The translations under genes were made by a program, and so were the position numbers. Shown here piece after piece: positions 1 through 8,060 of a stretch of 64,000 nucleotides of DNA. The notes beneath the pieces are model-generated. The model did not search any database. It had not been told where the DNA came from and was given only the letters and a program-made list of their open reading frames with translations. Origin of the DNA: Leuconostoc litchii (GTDB lineage: Bacteria; Bacillota; Bacilli; Lactobacillales; Lactobacillaceae); assembly GCF_008107645.1 (NCBI RefSeq), contig NZ_SDGY01000001.1, positions 325,955-389,954 on the forward strand. Reading direction: 5' to 3'. Each line of letters begins with the position of its first letter. The first letter of the stretch is position 1.

Positions 1-129
1 ACTCCTGCAGTTTCGGAAAGTAAAGCAACATGGAATTATGGATATTTTGGGAATGGTGACTCGTCTGGATATAAAAACGAACCATACGCTGATTTTGCAA
101 AAGCAGACATAACATACATTGAAAATTAA
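1..129 (+). CDS. Phage tail protein, C-terminal fragment (5' end outside window)
   Basis: An open frame runs from base 1 to a TAA at 127-129 and encodes about 42 residues rich in Gly, Asn, Tyr and Asp, ending ADITYIEN. The next gene has its ribosome binding site overlapping this stop, so the two are translationally linked. Position just upstream of baseplate and lysis genes suggests a tail or baseplate protein. The visible part is too short to name a family. Confidence 0.6.
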   Translation, partial: TPAVSESKATWNYGYFGNGDSSGYKNEPYADFAKADITYIEN

Positions 130-139
130 GGAGGTAGAT

Positions 140-1870
140 ATGGCTTTTATACCAAAAACTTGGGTGCCACGCGATGAAGTTACATCAGAAAATTTGAACA
201 GAATAGAAAAAGGAATTGCTGAAGCAAATAATGGTATTTCTGCCACTGAAGCTAATACTTTTACAGAACAACAAACTTTTTCAAAAGGTGCTAAAGGGGA
301 TCTTATAGGAAACGCAGATACAGCGACAAAGTTAGAAGTACCTATTGTTATCAACGGTACTAATTTTGATGGATCGAGTAATTTAGAGATCCATGCTCCT
401 TCTATCAATACTTTGTTTGATAAGTATTCAAACAATTTTCATTTTCAAATGCCAGATGTTGGTTTTATGAATGACATTCAGTCGGCTTTTTATAGGGATG
501 GCTTGTGGCATTTATATTTTTTGTACAATGCTGATTCTCGCTTAGATTCAAATGGCAATCAGACGGGCGGTAACGGCACAGAATGGTATCATGTTACAAC
601 TACAGATTGGGTTAAATGGAATTACGAAGGGGTAGCCATTCATAAATACAAAACAAATTGGGGAGATGTAGCTACCGGAACTATATTTGAAGATGTTGGG
701 AACTACTTTGGTAAAGGTCAAAACACCTTAATTGCATTAGCAACGGGTTATGGTGGTGATAAAGGTCAAAATACCATGGCTTATTATTCGACAGATAACG
801 GATATAATTTTACAGCTTTACAAGCTGACCCTATATTAAAAAACGGGCAACCAGATGGAGCATATCCAGATTTTAGAGATCCATTTTTGTTCCATATAGA
901 TAATAAATGGGTCATGTATATGGCTGAAGGAGCTAAGTTTGGCGTATATGTTTCTGACAATCCAACTAGTGGTTATGCTTATAAAGGTTCATATAATGCA
1001 CCAAACAGCTTACTTGAATGCCCTAATTTGTTTGTAATGAATATTGATGGAGACAAAAATAATCAAAAATGGGTACTATTCTATGGCGGAAACGGTGGAG
1101 ATGAGACGTCAACAGGCACATTTGCATCTGTGGGTCATTTAGATACTAACTATGTATTTGTACCCGAACAAGAAAATATACGTATTGATAGAGGACCGGA
1201 CTTCTATGGTTCTAAAGTATTTGCAGATACTTCAGTATCAGATGTTAATGACCATGTGCTTTCAGTAGGTTGGGTAGGCAACTGGGGTTACTCAACAATG
1301 ATTCCTAATGATGGAAGAATGGGAAACGGCTCATTAACACGTTCAATTAAGTTACACAAAACTGATAATAATTATTGGTTTAGTAATGACATTTTAGGAA
1401 TTGTGCAGGATTATTTAGATAATCCCATTATAGGTAACAATCTAGCTTCTAATATAGCATTGCCGATGTTTAAAGGCGATGCTTTTTATTTCAAGTTAAG
1501 ATTGAAAGACATGAGCAATTATAAGGGTAAGGCAGGAGTGGAATTTTATGGAAACGGGTATGACACTGAGTTTACCTTTGACTTTAGTGCTATGACTTGT
1601 ACAGTCCATCGTTATTGCAGTGATTTCACGAAGAATGCCGCTTTTAGTAAAGACAGAGTATTTCCGATATTTATGTCGAATATGACTGATGTATGGCTTG
1701 AATTTTATGTTGATCGAACAACGATAGAGCACTTAACAGCAGATAGGCAAGTATATACTATGGCTAAATATCCACGTGGGCGAAGTCGAGAGAGAATAGC
1801 AATTACATCTTCAACTGATATTAAATTTGATTACGAATACTATCAGATTGTCAATGAAAGGAGGGACTAA
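140..1870 (+). CDS. Phage tail/baseplate protein with GH32-like fructan hydrolase domain
   Basis: 576 residues, starting at the ATG behind AAGGAGG (128-134). Residues 1-35 resemble the N-terminal attachment segment of phage structural proteins. About residues 53-80 contain a tail-fibre-like stretch (GDLIGNADTATKL, INGTNFDGSS). From about residue 100 on, the protein resembles glycoside hydrolase family 32. FMND carries the candidate nucleophile D112 (family motif WMNDPNG), FRDP carries D247 (RDP motif), and LECP carries E293, the candidate acid/base (EC motif). All three GH32 catalytic positions are kept, though the first motif reads NDIQ instead of NDPN. GH32 enzymes cleave fructans or sucrose. 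On a tail, the likely role is cutting levan or inulin-type exopolysaccharide to reach the cell. The substrate is inferred. Confidence 0.85.
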   Translation: MAFIPKTWVPRDEVTSENLNRIEKGIAEANNGISATEANTFTEQQTFSKGAKGDLIGNADTATKLEVPIVINGTNFDGSSNLEIHAPSINTLFDKYSNNFHFQMPDVGFMNDIQSAFYRDGLWHLYFLYNADSRLDSNGNQTGGNGTEWYHVTTTDWVKWNYEGVAIHKYKTNWGDVATGTIFEDVGNYFGKGQNTLIALATGYGGDKGQNTMAYYSTDNGYNFTALQADPILKNGQPDGAYPDFRDPFLFHIDNKWVMYMAEGAKFGVYVSDNPTSGYAYKGSYNAPNSLLECPNLFVMNIDGDKNNQKWVLFYGGNGGDETSTGTFASVGHLDTNYVFVPEQENIRIDRGPDFYGSKVFADTSVSDVNDHVLSVGWVGNWGYSTMIPNDGRMGNGSLTRSIKLHKTDNNYWFSNDILGIVQDYLDNPIIGNNLASNIALPMFKGDAFYFKLRLKDMSNYKGKAGVEFYGNGYDTEFTFDFSAMTCTVHRYCSDFTKNAAFSKDRVFPIFMSNMTDVWLEFYVDRTTIEHLTADRQVYTMAKYPRGRSRERIAITSSTDIKFDYEYYQIVNERRD

Positions 1871-2298
1871 TGGCTAATCAATCTTGCTATTATGTTTATA
1901 AAGAATCTAATATAAATAGTACCGAAAAGGCTATGAGACTAATTAATAATTCGGAATATTTTGGTGTACAAGATGGTAGTCCTTCCATTATCACAATTAA
2001 TGGTCCATGTTCTGTACAACCAAGTTGGACAATATTTCAAAATGGAAACGTAGTAGGTACTGACAAGTTTTTGTTAACAATAGCTAGTACGCAAAAGTTA
2101 ATTGTTAGTTCTCATCCAGAATCACAATACTCACGTCTTTACAATCAAGATGGAACATATGTAGATGTTTCTCAATTACAAGATTTTAGTAAAACTAATT
2201 TTGTACGTATACCAGTAGGTGAGTCGGTTGCATTATTTTATTTAGATAAAACAGCTGACGTTAATATTACTTTTAAAGAAGAAAGGTTATTAGTATGA
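1870..2298 (+). CDS. Hypothetical phage structural protein
   Basis: 142 residues. The ATG overlaps the preceding stop (TAATG) behind AAAGGAGGG. There is no signal peptide or membrane segment, and the sequence has the short beta-rich, Asn/Ser/Thr-rich look of small virion proteins. It sits between the GH32 tail protein and a baseplate-like protein and overlaps both neighbours, which implies tight co-translation and a role in the tail tip. I do not recognise the family. Confidence 0.6.
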   Translation: MANQSCYYVYKESNINSTEKAMRLINNSEYFGVQDGSPSIITINGPCSVQPSWTIFQNGNVVGTDKFLLTIASTQKLIVSSHPESQYSRLYNQDGTYVDVSQLQDFSKTNFVRIPVGESVALFYLDKTADVNITFKEERLLV

Positions 2299-3380
2299 GC
2301 CTATCATTACAAATAACTGTATTTAATGGTGATTACCTTACTATTAGAGGTACTTACCCGCTTTTATCATATGAGATACAGATGGATGCCTTGTCAAACG
2401 CAACTTCGACTTTTACAGTTGTCAAAAATTCTGCAATTGAAACAGGTGACTATGTTGCAGTAAAAAAGCCTAATACAGCAACAATTATGTATTATGGTCA
2501 GCTAACTACTGTTGATACAGATGATGCTACTGATATTATGACGTTGACAGCTAATTATATATGGAATGTTCTTAATGGTGACATTTTAGTGGGAAATAAG
2601 AGTGGTGATAGTTATGAAAGTCATCTGGTTAATTTGATGAAGAACTATTTCACTTCTACTGCCTCTACAAACGTTTTGAGTTACTCGCTATTTAGCACAA
2701 CTAGCACACCGTTTGCGGTTACTAGTTCGGATATTACGACCAGTAATTTTATTGATTATATGATCAGAGGATTTAAATTACATAATGTTATTTTTGACGT
2801 AACAGAGATTGGACAAGGAATGTTAAATGGCATTCCTTTTTATTATCCAAAAGTTACCGTTCATCAGGTAACTGATGTTTGGAATATCAAAAATGATATT
2901 TATGACTTTATCAATTGGAATGTTAGTGATAGTCGCTATCTTAGAGGATATAACAATGAGTTAAAAATAGTCGATAAGGACGGGACTAATATGGAAAATC
3001 CTTCTGTACTATCTACATATTGGTTACAAGCAGATGGCACTATTACTAATAAATTGAATGATAATGTTATAAAACCTACTCAGGTGCAACTATATTTATT
3101 TGATAAAACAGCTACTGATAATCCAACTTATGATTCTATTGCATCAAGTAATTTGTCAGGAAATACTTATAGCCATAGTATTCAATTCTCGACATCTTTT
3201 GATAATAATTTTTTACCATTATCAAAAATAAAGTTAGGGTTGCAATCAAATATTTACTACAACGGCAAACAATATAAATCAGTCTTGAGTGCTTATAGTT
3301 TGAGCAGCAGTAGTGACTTAATCAACTTAACATTTGGAAATCTGCGCTTTGGAAAGTCTGATTTATTCAGCACAACTTAA
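2295..3380 (+). CDS. Putative siphovirus baseplate/tail protein
   Basis: 361 residues, starting at an ATGA overlap with the preceding gene. The opening ([19 protein letters not shown], then GDYVAVKK and IMYYGQL) resembles the N-terminal domain of siphophage baseplate proteins of the Gp37-like type, which build a beta-barrel hub. No membrane segment or catalytic motif is visible. Its place between the tail enzyme and the likely receptor-binding protein supports a baseplate role. The family assignment is from memory of the sequence style and is only moderately secure. Confidence 0.55.
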   Translation: MSLSLQITVFNGDYLTIRGTYPLLSYEIQMDALSNATSTFTVVKNSAIETGDYVAVKKPNTATIMYYGQLTTVDTDDATDIMTLTANYIWNVLNGDILVGNKSGDSYESHLVNLMKNYFTSTASTNVLSYSLFSTTSTPFAVTSSDITTSNFIDYMIRGFKLHNVIFDVTEIGQGMLNGIPFYYPKVTVHQVTDVWNIKNDIYDFINWNVSDSRYLRGYNNELKIVDKDGTNMENPSVLSTYWLQADGTITNKLNDNVIKPTQVQLYLFDKTATDNPTYDSIASSNLSGNTYSHSIQFSTSFDNNFLPLSKIKLGLQSNIYYNGKQYKSVLSAYSLSSSSDLINLTFGNLRFGKSDLFSTT

Positions 3381-3395
3381 GAAAGGAAACAACAT

Positions 3396-4214
3396 ATGAC
3401 AATGACAATGTACCAATCGGATAGAAACTTTGTTAGCCCAGCTAATGATGCAAGTCTCTATTCAGCAATGGTCAATGATACGAATGGTACTTTAAATAGG
3501 GGGAAAAAGCTTAATGTTACTGTAAATGGATTAACTGCAACAGTGGATACAGGGCAAGCGCTTATACAAGGACGATTAGTCGAAATACTTTCTGCAGAAT
3601 CAATTACATTACCTTCTAACACGAGCGGGAAGATAGTAGTTACCGTTGATTTAACAAAACAAAATGATGTGTCAGGGAATGCAGGCGATTCTAGCTATAG
3701 CGTTACTGTTAATCAAGCATATATATCTGTAATAACATCAGGAACAATTACACAAGATGATTTGAATAACGGTGGGTATATATATCAACTACCTATTGCT
3801 TCGTTTGTTTCAACAGCAACAACAGCGACAACTACTAATATTCAGAGTTTGTTTAGCGATACAGGCTGGTTACCACTTAGTTTGCCATCTGGAACAGGGA
3901 CTAATGGCGGTTCAGGGTGGGCGCAATATCGTGTTAAAAATAACATGATGATGATTAGTTTTTACAATATAAATTGTGTTAATAACGTTAATCATAATCA
4001 GATAGTAGTTATTCCAGAATCATTGCAACCAGTAGGTGATAATCTGAGATATTTTTCAATTCATAATTACAATGCTAATACGGGATACGCATATCCTGTC
4101 ATGGCTACAGTTCAGTCAAAAGGACACGGTGCAGTGGTTTACGGTATGTGGAATTACAGTGAAGTCGCAAATTTGACTGGTGCTACTGGCACAATTCAAT
4201 ACCCGATTGGATAA
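3396..4214 (+). CDS. Putative baseplate / receptor-binding protein
   Basis: 272 residues behind AGAAAGGAAAC. Residues 1-50 (FVSPANDASLYSAM, then LNVTVNGLTATVDTGQALI) resemble the N-terminal domain of lactic phage baseplate upper or receptor-binding proteins. About 50 residues of linker lead to a Gly/Asn/Tyr-rich C-terminal part (SGWAQYRVKNNMMMISFYN) like a phage tail-fibre head. It could contact the host saccharide directly. Naming is tentative and comes from position and sequence style. Confidence 0.55.
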   Translation: MTMTMYQSDRNFVSPANDASLYSAMVNDTNGTLNRGKKLNVTVNGLTATVDTGQALIQGRLVEILSAESITLPSNTSGKIVVTVDLTKQNDVSGNAGDSSYSVTVNQAYISVITSGTITQDDLNNGGYIYQLPIASFVSTATTATTTNIQSLFSDTGWLPLSLPSGTGTNGGSGWAQYRVKNNMMMISFYNINCVNNVNHNQIVVIPESLQPVGDNLRYFSIHNYNANTGYAYPVMATVQSKGHGAVVYGMWNYSEVANLTGATGTIQYPIG

Positions 4215-4223
4215 GGAGAACTG

Positions 4224-4580
4224 ATGAATAAAAGTACCACAACGTATTATCATGAGTCATTTAATGACGAAAATGGTATACAAGTAGCTAGTTTTTCAGC
4301 TCAATATAACGGTACTGTTAGTAACATTGCAGTATCTTTTAATACTATTGATAAATATTTGACTAACAAAGATGGATTTGATGAAGCATTGAACAACTTC
4401 ATTACTAGCATAAAAAAAGATATTGATCCGGTTATTAATGACAGTGATTTTCATTCGTCGAGTGTTTCAGAATCTGAATCAATTAGTATGAGCGAAACGA
4501 CTTCTGTTTCTAGTTCAGAATCTATAGTAACGAATGAATCCAAATCTTCAGTGAGCGAGAGTATAGTAACTAATTTATAA
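4224..4580 (+). CDS. Small phage protein with Ser-rich C-terminal tail
   Basis: 118 residues behind AAGGAG. Residues 1-72 are mixed alpha/beta without a known motif. From about residue 75 the sequence becomes Ser/Glu/Thr-rich with a repeated ESIVTN motif, like the serine-rich stretches of surface adhesins. There is no signal peptide. It lies between the baseplate genes and the lysis module and could be a virion decoration or tail accessory protein. Function unknown. Confidence 0.55.
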   Translation: MNKSTTTYYHESFNDENGIQVASFSAQYNGTVSNIAVSFNTIDKYLTNKDGFDEALNNFITSIKKDIDPVINDSDFHSSSVSESESISMSETTSVSSSESIVTNESKSSVSESIVTNL

Positions 4581-4593
4581 AGGAGGTGAATAA

Positions 4594-4818
4594 ATGCAAA
4601 TGCCACATGATTTGTTGAGTTGGCTAACAGTTGGGTCTATTCTTCTGGGTGGTTTGTGGTGGGTATTGAAGAATACCATTGTGAACTCAATCAATGGGTT
4701 GAGAACTGATATAGCTGGCTTAAAAAACGAGTTGAAAATATCTAATAGCATCACAGATAATCATGAGATACGGCTCACTAAATTGGAAACGTGGAAACAC
4801 GATAAATGGGAGGTTTAA
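4594..4818 (+). CDS. Small membrane protein, XhlA/holin-accessory-like
   Basis: 74 residues behind a strong AAGGAGGTG site. Residues 8-26 form one membrane helix (LLSWLTVGSILLGGLWWVL). The rest is a charged heptad-like coiled coil (GLRTDIAGLKNELKIS, then HEIRLTKLETWKHDKW). This layout fits XhlA-type proteins that lie beside holin and endolysin genes, although XhlA usually has the coil first. It probably belongs to the lysis module. The reversed layout leaves other roles open. Confidence 0.55.
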   Translation: MQMPHDLLSWLTVGSILLGGLWWVLKNTIVNSINGLRTDIAGLKNELKISNSITDNHEIRLTKLETWKHDKWEV

Positions 4819-4820
4819 AA

Positions 4821-5915
4821 TTGAATAAATTAAAACGATGGGTGATTGCTTCTATTGGAGCGGTTGCCTTTTTAGTTGCCATGGCTACGGGTGTGTCAGC
4901 TAATACATTAGGTATTGATGTGTCTAGTTACCAGGGCACAACTACAAGTTACTTCAACTCATTCAAGCAAGTTGGCGATAACTTTACAATGGTTAAGTTA
5001 GGTGGACGAGGAGGTGGTGAGGGTACTCATTATAGTAACCCTAGTGCTTACGCACAAATCCATAATGCTGATGCTGTTGGCATGCAAACGGGTGGCTACT
5101 TCTGGGCACAAGTAGGTGACTCAGTCAGTGAAGCTACTTATTCAGCTCAATTAGCCGTTCAGGATGCACAAAATGCAGGTCTGGCTAAAGGTTCATACAT
5201 CGCAATGGATTATGAAGCGGGTGCAGGTGCAAACAAAGCCAACAATACAACGGCTATTCTAGCTTTCATGGATCAAATTTACGCCTCTGGATACAAGCCA
5301 ATGTTTTATTCTGGTTACTACTACATGAACACGAATGTGGACTTATCAAGAGTGAATGCACGTTATCCTAATGCTTTGTGGGTGGCTTGGTATCTAACTA
5401 CAGCTCATCAATCAACACCACCTATGCAATACTTCCCTAATATGAGCAATGTGAAGATGTGGCAGTATGGCGATAACCACTTTGGCGTTGACGGCAACGT
5501 GATGGTTGTTGGTTCATTGGATAACAATACGCCAGCTGAAAAGGTAGCTTCAAAGGCGACACAATCAACTGCTGATACATCAACAACAACTTCAACGACA
5601 AAGTATGCAACATTCAGTGGTGTATATGTCGCTGATTACTGGACTAAGTACAATAACAAAATGTACGGTGTCAACATTGATATGAGTATCAAGCCTATCG
5701 ATTACAACAACTATATTCCTATTTCAGCTATGACATTGACTGATAAATATGGCAACAAGTTGCGTAACCAATATATCCAAGGTAACAATGGACGTATGGA
5801 ATACTTCACTTTGAACGGTAAGTACAAGGTAATTAGTCAAACTGCCACAACAGTCAATGTTGAAATTGGCGGTGAACCCGTTAGCATGATGAAGGCTTTT
5901 GCCACAATCAAATAA
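4821..5915 (+). CDS. Endolysin, GH25 muramidase with Sec signal peptide
   Basis: 364 residues. I place the start at TTG 4821, seven bases after TGGGAGGT. The in-frame ATG at 4806 overlaps that site. Residues 1-27 are a typical signal peptide (KRWVIASIGAVAFLVAMATG, cleavage after VSA). The GH25 domain follows: GIDVSSYQG near residue 32 and the catalytic DYE at D130/E132. After a Thr/Ser-rich linker around residue 260, a C-terminal domain of about 95 residues probably binds cell wall. GH25 lysozymes cut the MurNAc-GlcNAc bond. Signal-peptide endolysins are known in oenococcal phages, where the holin mainly triggers activity rather than export. Confidence 0.92.
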   Translation: MNKLKRWVIASIGAVAFLVAMATGVSANTLGIDVSSYQGTTTSYFNSFKQVGDNFTMVKLGGRGGGEGTHYSNPSAYAQIHNADAVGMQTGGYFWAQVGDSVSEATYSAQLAVQDAQNAGLAKGSYIAMDYEAGAGANKANNTTAILAFMDQIYASGYKPMFYSGYYYMNTNVDLSRVNARYPNALWVAWYLTTAHQSTPPMQYFPNMSNVKMWQYGDNHFGVDGNVMVVGSLDNNTPAEKVASKATQSTADTSTTTSTTKYATFSGVYVADYWTKYNNKMYGVNIDMSIKPIDYNNYIPISAMTLTDKYGNKLRNQYIQGNNGRMEYFTLNGKYKVISQTATTVNVEIGGEPVSMMKAFATIK

Positions 5916-5924
5916 GGAGAACAC

Positions 5925-6398
5925 ATGGACACAAATACAATTACTAAATTAATTACAACAATCGCTATTGCAGCTATTCCAATTATTGGTGCATATTTCA
6001 TCAAGGTGATTTTAGGAAACAAACAGGTTGTTAACCTGATTCAAGTGTTATCTCCGTTAGCAAAAGATGCCGTAGTGGCTATGCAGAAATTAGGTGTTAC
6101 TAATTATCTAGAAGGTGAAGCTAAGAAATCAGGAGCAGTTAAAATTGTTACTCAATCATTAACTGCTTTAGGTTTCTCTAACGCAGATAACAACTTAATC
6201 AAGAACGCAGTTGAAAAAGAATACGCGCTATTGATTAATGAGTTAGATCATACTTACCCTCAAATTACAGAGGAACAAGTTAAGGCGCAAGAACAAGCCG
6301 CTCAACAGCAAAGTGAATTAGCTAAGGCTGATGAGTTAGCCAAAGCACAACAAGCATTAGCTGATGCACAAGCGAAGGTTAATGCGTTGCAAAATTAA
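5925..6398 (+). CDS. Phage holin, LLH family
   Basis: 157 residues behind AAGGAG. One N-terminal membrane helix (about residues 8-30) is followed by a helical soluble domain with the LLH-family pattern (ALGFSNADNNLIKNAVEKEY around residue 88). The last 50 residues are Gln/Ala-rich coiled coil. LLH holins form the lysis pore or collapse the membrane potential at the end of phage growth. The gene follows the endolysin and is closed by the terminator at 6411. Confidence 0.85.
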   Translation: MDTNTITKLITTIAIAAIPIIGAYFIKVILGNKQVVNLIQVLSPLAKDAVVAMQKLGVTNYLEGEAKKSGAVKIVTQSLTALGFSNADNNLIKNAVEKEYALLINELDHTYPQITEEQVKAQEQAAQQQSELAKADELAKAQQALADAQAKVNALQN

Positions 6399-6410
6399 AT
6401 ATAATAAAAA

Positions 6411-6449
6411 CCCGCCCGACTGGATTATTTCTGGTTGGGCGGGTTTTTA
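6411..6449 (+). terminator. Rho-independent terminator of the phage late operon
   Basis: A 10-bp stem pairs 6411-6420 (CCCGCCCGAC) with 6434-6443 (GTTGGGCGGG) with one G-U pair, followed by TTTTTATTT. The loop flanks (ACTGGATTA, CTGGTTGG) recur in the terminator at 7941. Confidence 0.92.
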
Positions 6450-6496
6450 TTTATTGCGCTATAATGATTAGTAAAATAATTATTAGGAAAAAGTTT

Positions 6497-7306
6497 ATGA
6501 AGAGAATGACAAGGTGGACGTCGGAAACTCCAAGATTGATGGCTGTTGATGAATCAGGAACCTCAAGATTATATGATAACGAAGACGAACGGACAGAAGA
6601 AAACAGATGGATTGTTATTAGTGGTGCTATTTTTAGTCAGTCTGACAATGAATATAATATTGAGAAAATAATAAATCTAAAAAATAAATATTGGGATAAT
6701 GGAATGTTTCGCGGAGAAAGAGTTGTTTTTCATGGCAGAGAAATAAAGAAGGGGATCGGCGCGTTTTCAAAAAGAGTAATTGATAGAGATGCATTTATAG
6801 ACGACTTAAGCGTAGTGATATCGGAATTACAGTTTGAAGTAGCTAGCATTTGTATAGATAAACATAAACACTATGATAAATATTTTACGCCAAATAATCC
6901 GTATGTTTTGGCATATCAATTTCTTTTAGAACGATTTTGTATGACCTTGAAACCAAAAGAACACAGTAGTGTGCTCAATGAATCGAGAGGAAAAACAGAA
7001 GATAACAAACTATATAATTTGATTAAACCGTTTTTAGATGAAGGTGAACCGTACATAAGTGATCAAATACATCAAATTGATCATGTCTATTTTAATTCTA
7101 AATTGACATCAGATAAGAAAAAATCGCATTTCATGCTTGAAATTGCCGACCTATCATCATATACTTTACACAGGTATTTGAGAAATGATATTAGCACAAA
7201 ACTGTTTCAATCTTTCAGAAATAAGTATATAGGTGGTCACCCAATCAGAGGGCATAACTATAAAATATTTCCTAAAAGCTGTTATAAAAATTGGAGAATA
7301 GATTGA
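6497..7306 (+). CDS. DUF3800 protein, prophage cargo gene
   Basis: 269 residues. The ATG at 6497 is preceded by AGGAAA. The earlier ATG at 6464 falls inside a TATAAT (6460-6465) and is unlikely to be used. Family marks are LMAVDESGTS near the N-terminus, VVFHGREI, an NESRGKTED stretch in the middle, and FMLEIADLSSYTL near the C-terminus. DUF3800 proteins are thought to have an RNase H-like fold whose acidic residues (first Asp, ESRG Glu/Asp, IAD Asp) would bind metal. They are common in mobile elements and the function is not established. The gene overlaps the PemK/MazF-like gene (TGATG), so they are probably one unit. Confidence 0.8.
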   Translation: MKRMTRWTSETPRLMAVDESGTSRLYDNEDERTEENRWIVISGAIFSQSDNEYNIEKIINLKNKYWDNGMFRGERVVFHGREIKKGIGAFSKRVIDRDAFIDDLSVVISELQFEVASICIDKHKHYDKYFTPNNPYVLAYQFLLERFCMTLKPKEHSSVLNESRGKTEDNKLYNLIKPFLDEGEPYISDQIHQIDHVYFNSKLTSDKKKSHFMLEIADLSSYTLHRYLRNDISTKLFQSFRNKYIGGHPIRGHNYKIFPKSCYKNWRID

Positions 7307-7770
7307 TGAACGAGAGTGATAAAGTAAAGTCAATACGAGCGTGGAACAGAACTAAAATTAATAAACAAAAAGATTATGAATTCCATAGATATAGTCAAGA
7401 TCATAAGCGGGTTCATCAAGGGACAATCTATAATGTAAATTTTGGATCAAATTTAGGATATGAAATTGACAAACAAAGACCAGCTTTGGTTGTTTCAAAT
7501 GAAACTTATAATGAAATACCTAATGGGATGGCAGTAGTTGTTCCATTGACAAAGAATGTTCAGATTAAGGACGATGGAATTCCAGTGTTCGGCCATCATT
7601 TTATTCTCAAAAAAGAGATTTTTACTTTTTTAACATACGATTCAACACTTAAGATTGATCAAATTAGATCTGTGGCTAATAGAAGAATAGACTCGAATCA
7701 TCCTATCGGTGTTCTAGACGAAATTACTTTATCAAAGATTAAAAATAAAATCACTGATTTTTTTAGTTGA
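7306..7770 (+). CDS. PemK/MazF-family protein (toxin-like)
   Basis: 154 residues. The ATG overlaps the DUF3800 stop, with GGAG upstream. After a basic N-terminal arm of about 38 residues, the core starts GTIYNVNFGSNLGYEIDKQ then RPALVVSN. This is the MazF/PemK beta-barrel signature (G-x-I/V-x-x-V-x-F-G, then R-P-A-L-V). The VVVPLT strand and a late IDQIRSV strand also match. Family members are usually RNA-cleaving toxins neutralised by a small antitoxin. No MazE-like gene lies beside it, so DUF3800 is the only candidate partner. Confidence 0.82.
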   Translation: MNESDKVKSIRAWNRTKINKQKDYEFHRYSQDHKRVHQGTIYNVNFGSNLGYEIDKQRPALVVSNETYNEIPNGMAVVVPLTKNVQIKDDGIPVFGHHFILKKEIFTFLTYDSTLKIDQIRSVANRRIDSNHPIGVLDEITLSKIKNKITDFFS

Positions 7771-7772
7771 AA

Positions 7773-7801
7773 TTGCATTTATTATAATTGTATGCTATTA
7801 T
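7773..7801 (+). promoter_or_regulatory. Promoter of small RNA
   Basis: -35 TTGCAT (7773-7778), 17 bp, extended -10 TGCTATTAT with hexamer TATTAT at 7796-7801. The expected start near 7808 lies just before the first hairpin of the RNA below. Confidence 0.75.
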
Positions 7802-7807
7802 GTTTAT

Positions 7808-7908
7808 ATTATCTCGTGTATGCGAGAATCTGGTTCGGTTTTCCGAACGACGGAGCTGTGCTCCGAATGATGTGCTTTAATAGCACTGCCGGTTTTTGCC
7901 GGTTTTTT
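7808..7908 (+). ncRNA. Candidate stand-alone small RNA with five stem-loops
   Basis: About 100 nt with no convincing ORF. Stems: 7812-7816/7823-7827 (TCTCG/CGAGA), 7833-7838/7843-7848 (GTTCGG, TTTT loop), 7851-7856/7860-7865 (CGGAGC), 7872-7876/7882-7886 (GTGCT/AGCAC), and 7889-7892/7899-7902 (CCGG/CCGG) followed by six T. A good promoter precedes it and a U-run ends it, so it looks like an independent transcript. The 3' position next to a toxin-like gene is suggestive. I cannot match it to a named RNA family. Confidence 0.65.
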
Positions 7909-7940
7909 ATTTGCCCTAAACTCGCACAAGTGATGTCATA

Positions 7941-7976
7941 AAAAGCCAACTGGATTAAACTCTGGTTGGCTTTTTT
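7941..7976 (+). terminator. Rho-independent terminator
   Basis: A perfect 10-bp stem pairs AAAAGCCAAC (7941-7950) with GTTGGCTTTT (7965-7974), followed by more T. The loop resembles that of the terminator at 6411, suggesting duplication or shared origin. Confidence 0.85.
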
Positions 7977-7977
7977 A

Positions 7978-8060
7978 TTTGGGGAAAATTTGGGGACTTC
8001 CCATGAACTTTGTAGACTTTTATAAGGTATTAAATTCATTAAGATACCGTTATAACGGTT
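7978..8060 (+). other. Possible attachment-site region with integrase-like 3' remnant
   Basis: The frame from 7978 reads LFGENLGTSHELCRLL and stops at TAA. This resembles the extreme C-terminus of some phage integrases (Gly-Glu/Asp-Asn-Leu-Gly) but is too short to prove. Next come GGTAT (8026-8030) and ATACC (8044-8048) as inverted arms, and a perfect 12-bp palindrome CCGTTATAACGG (8047-8058). No tRNA gene is present. The position at the end of the phage genes fits attR. This is inference. Confidence 0.35.

Noticed and set aside
4806-4820. ATG 4806 as endolysin start
   Set aside because: It overlaps the end of the upstream gene and sits in its own ribosome binding site; TTG 4821 fits the GGGAGG spacing and the signal peptide.
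7978-8060. Search for a tRNA gene as attachment site
   Set aside because: No cloverleaf or T-loop GGTTCRANNCC with matching arms was found in 7770-8570.
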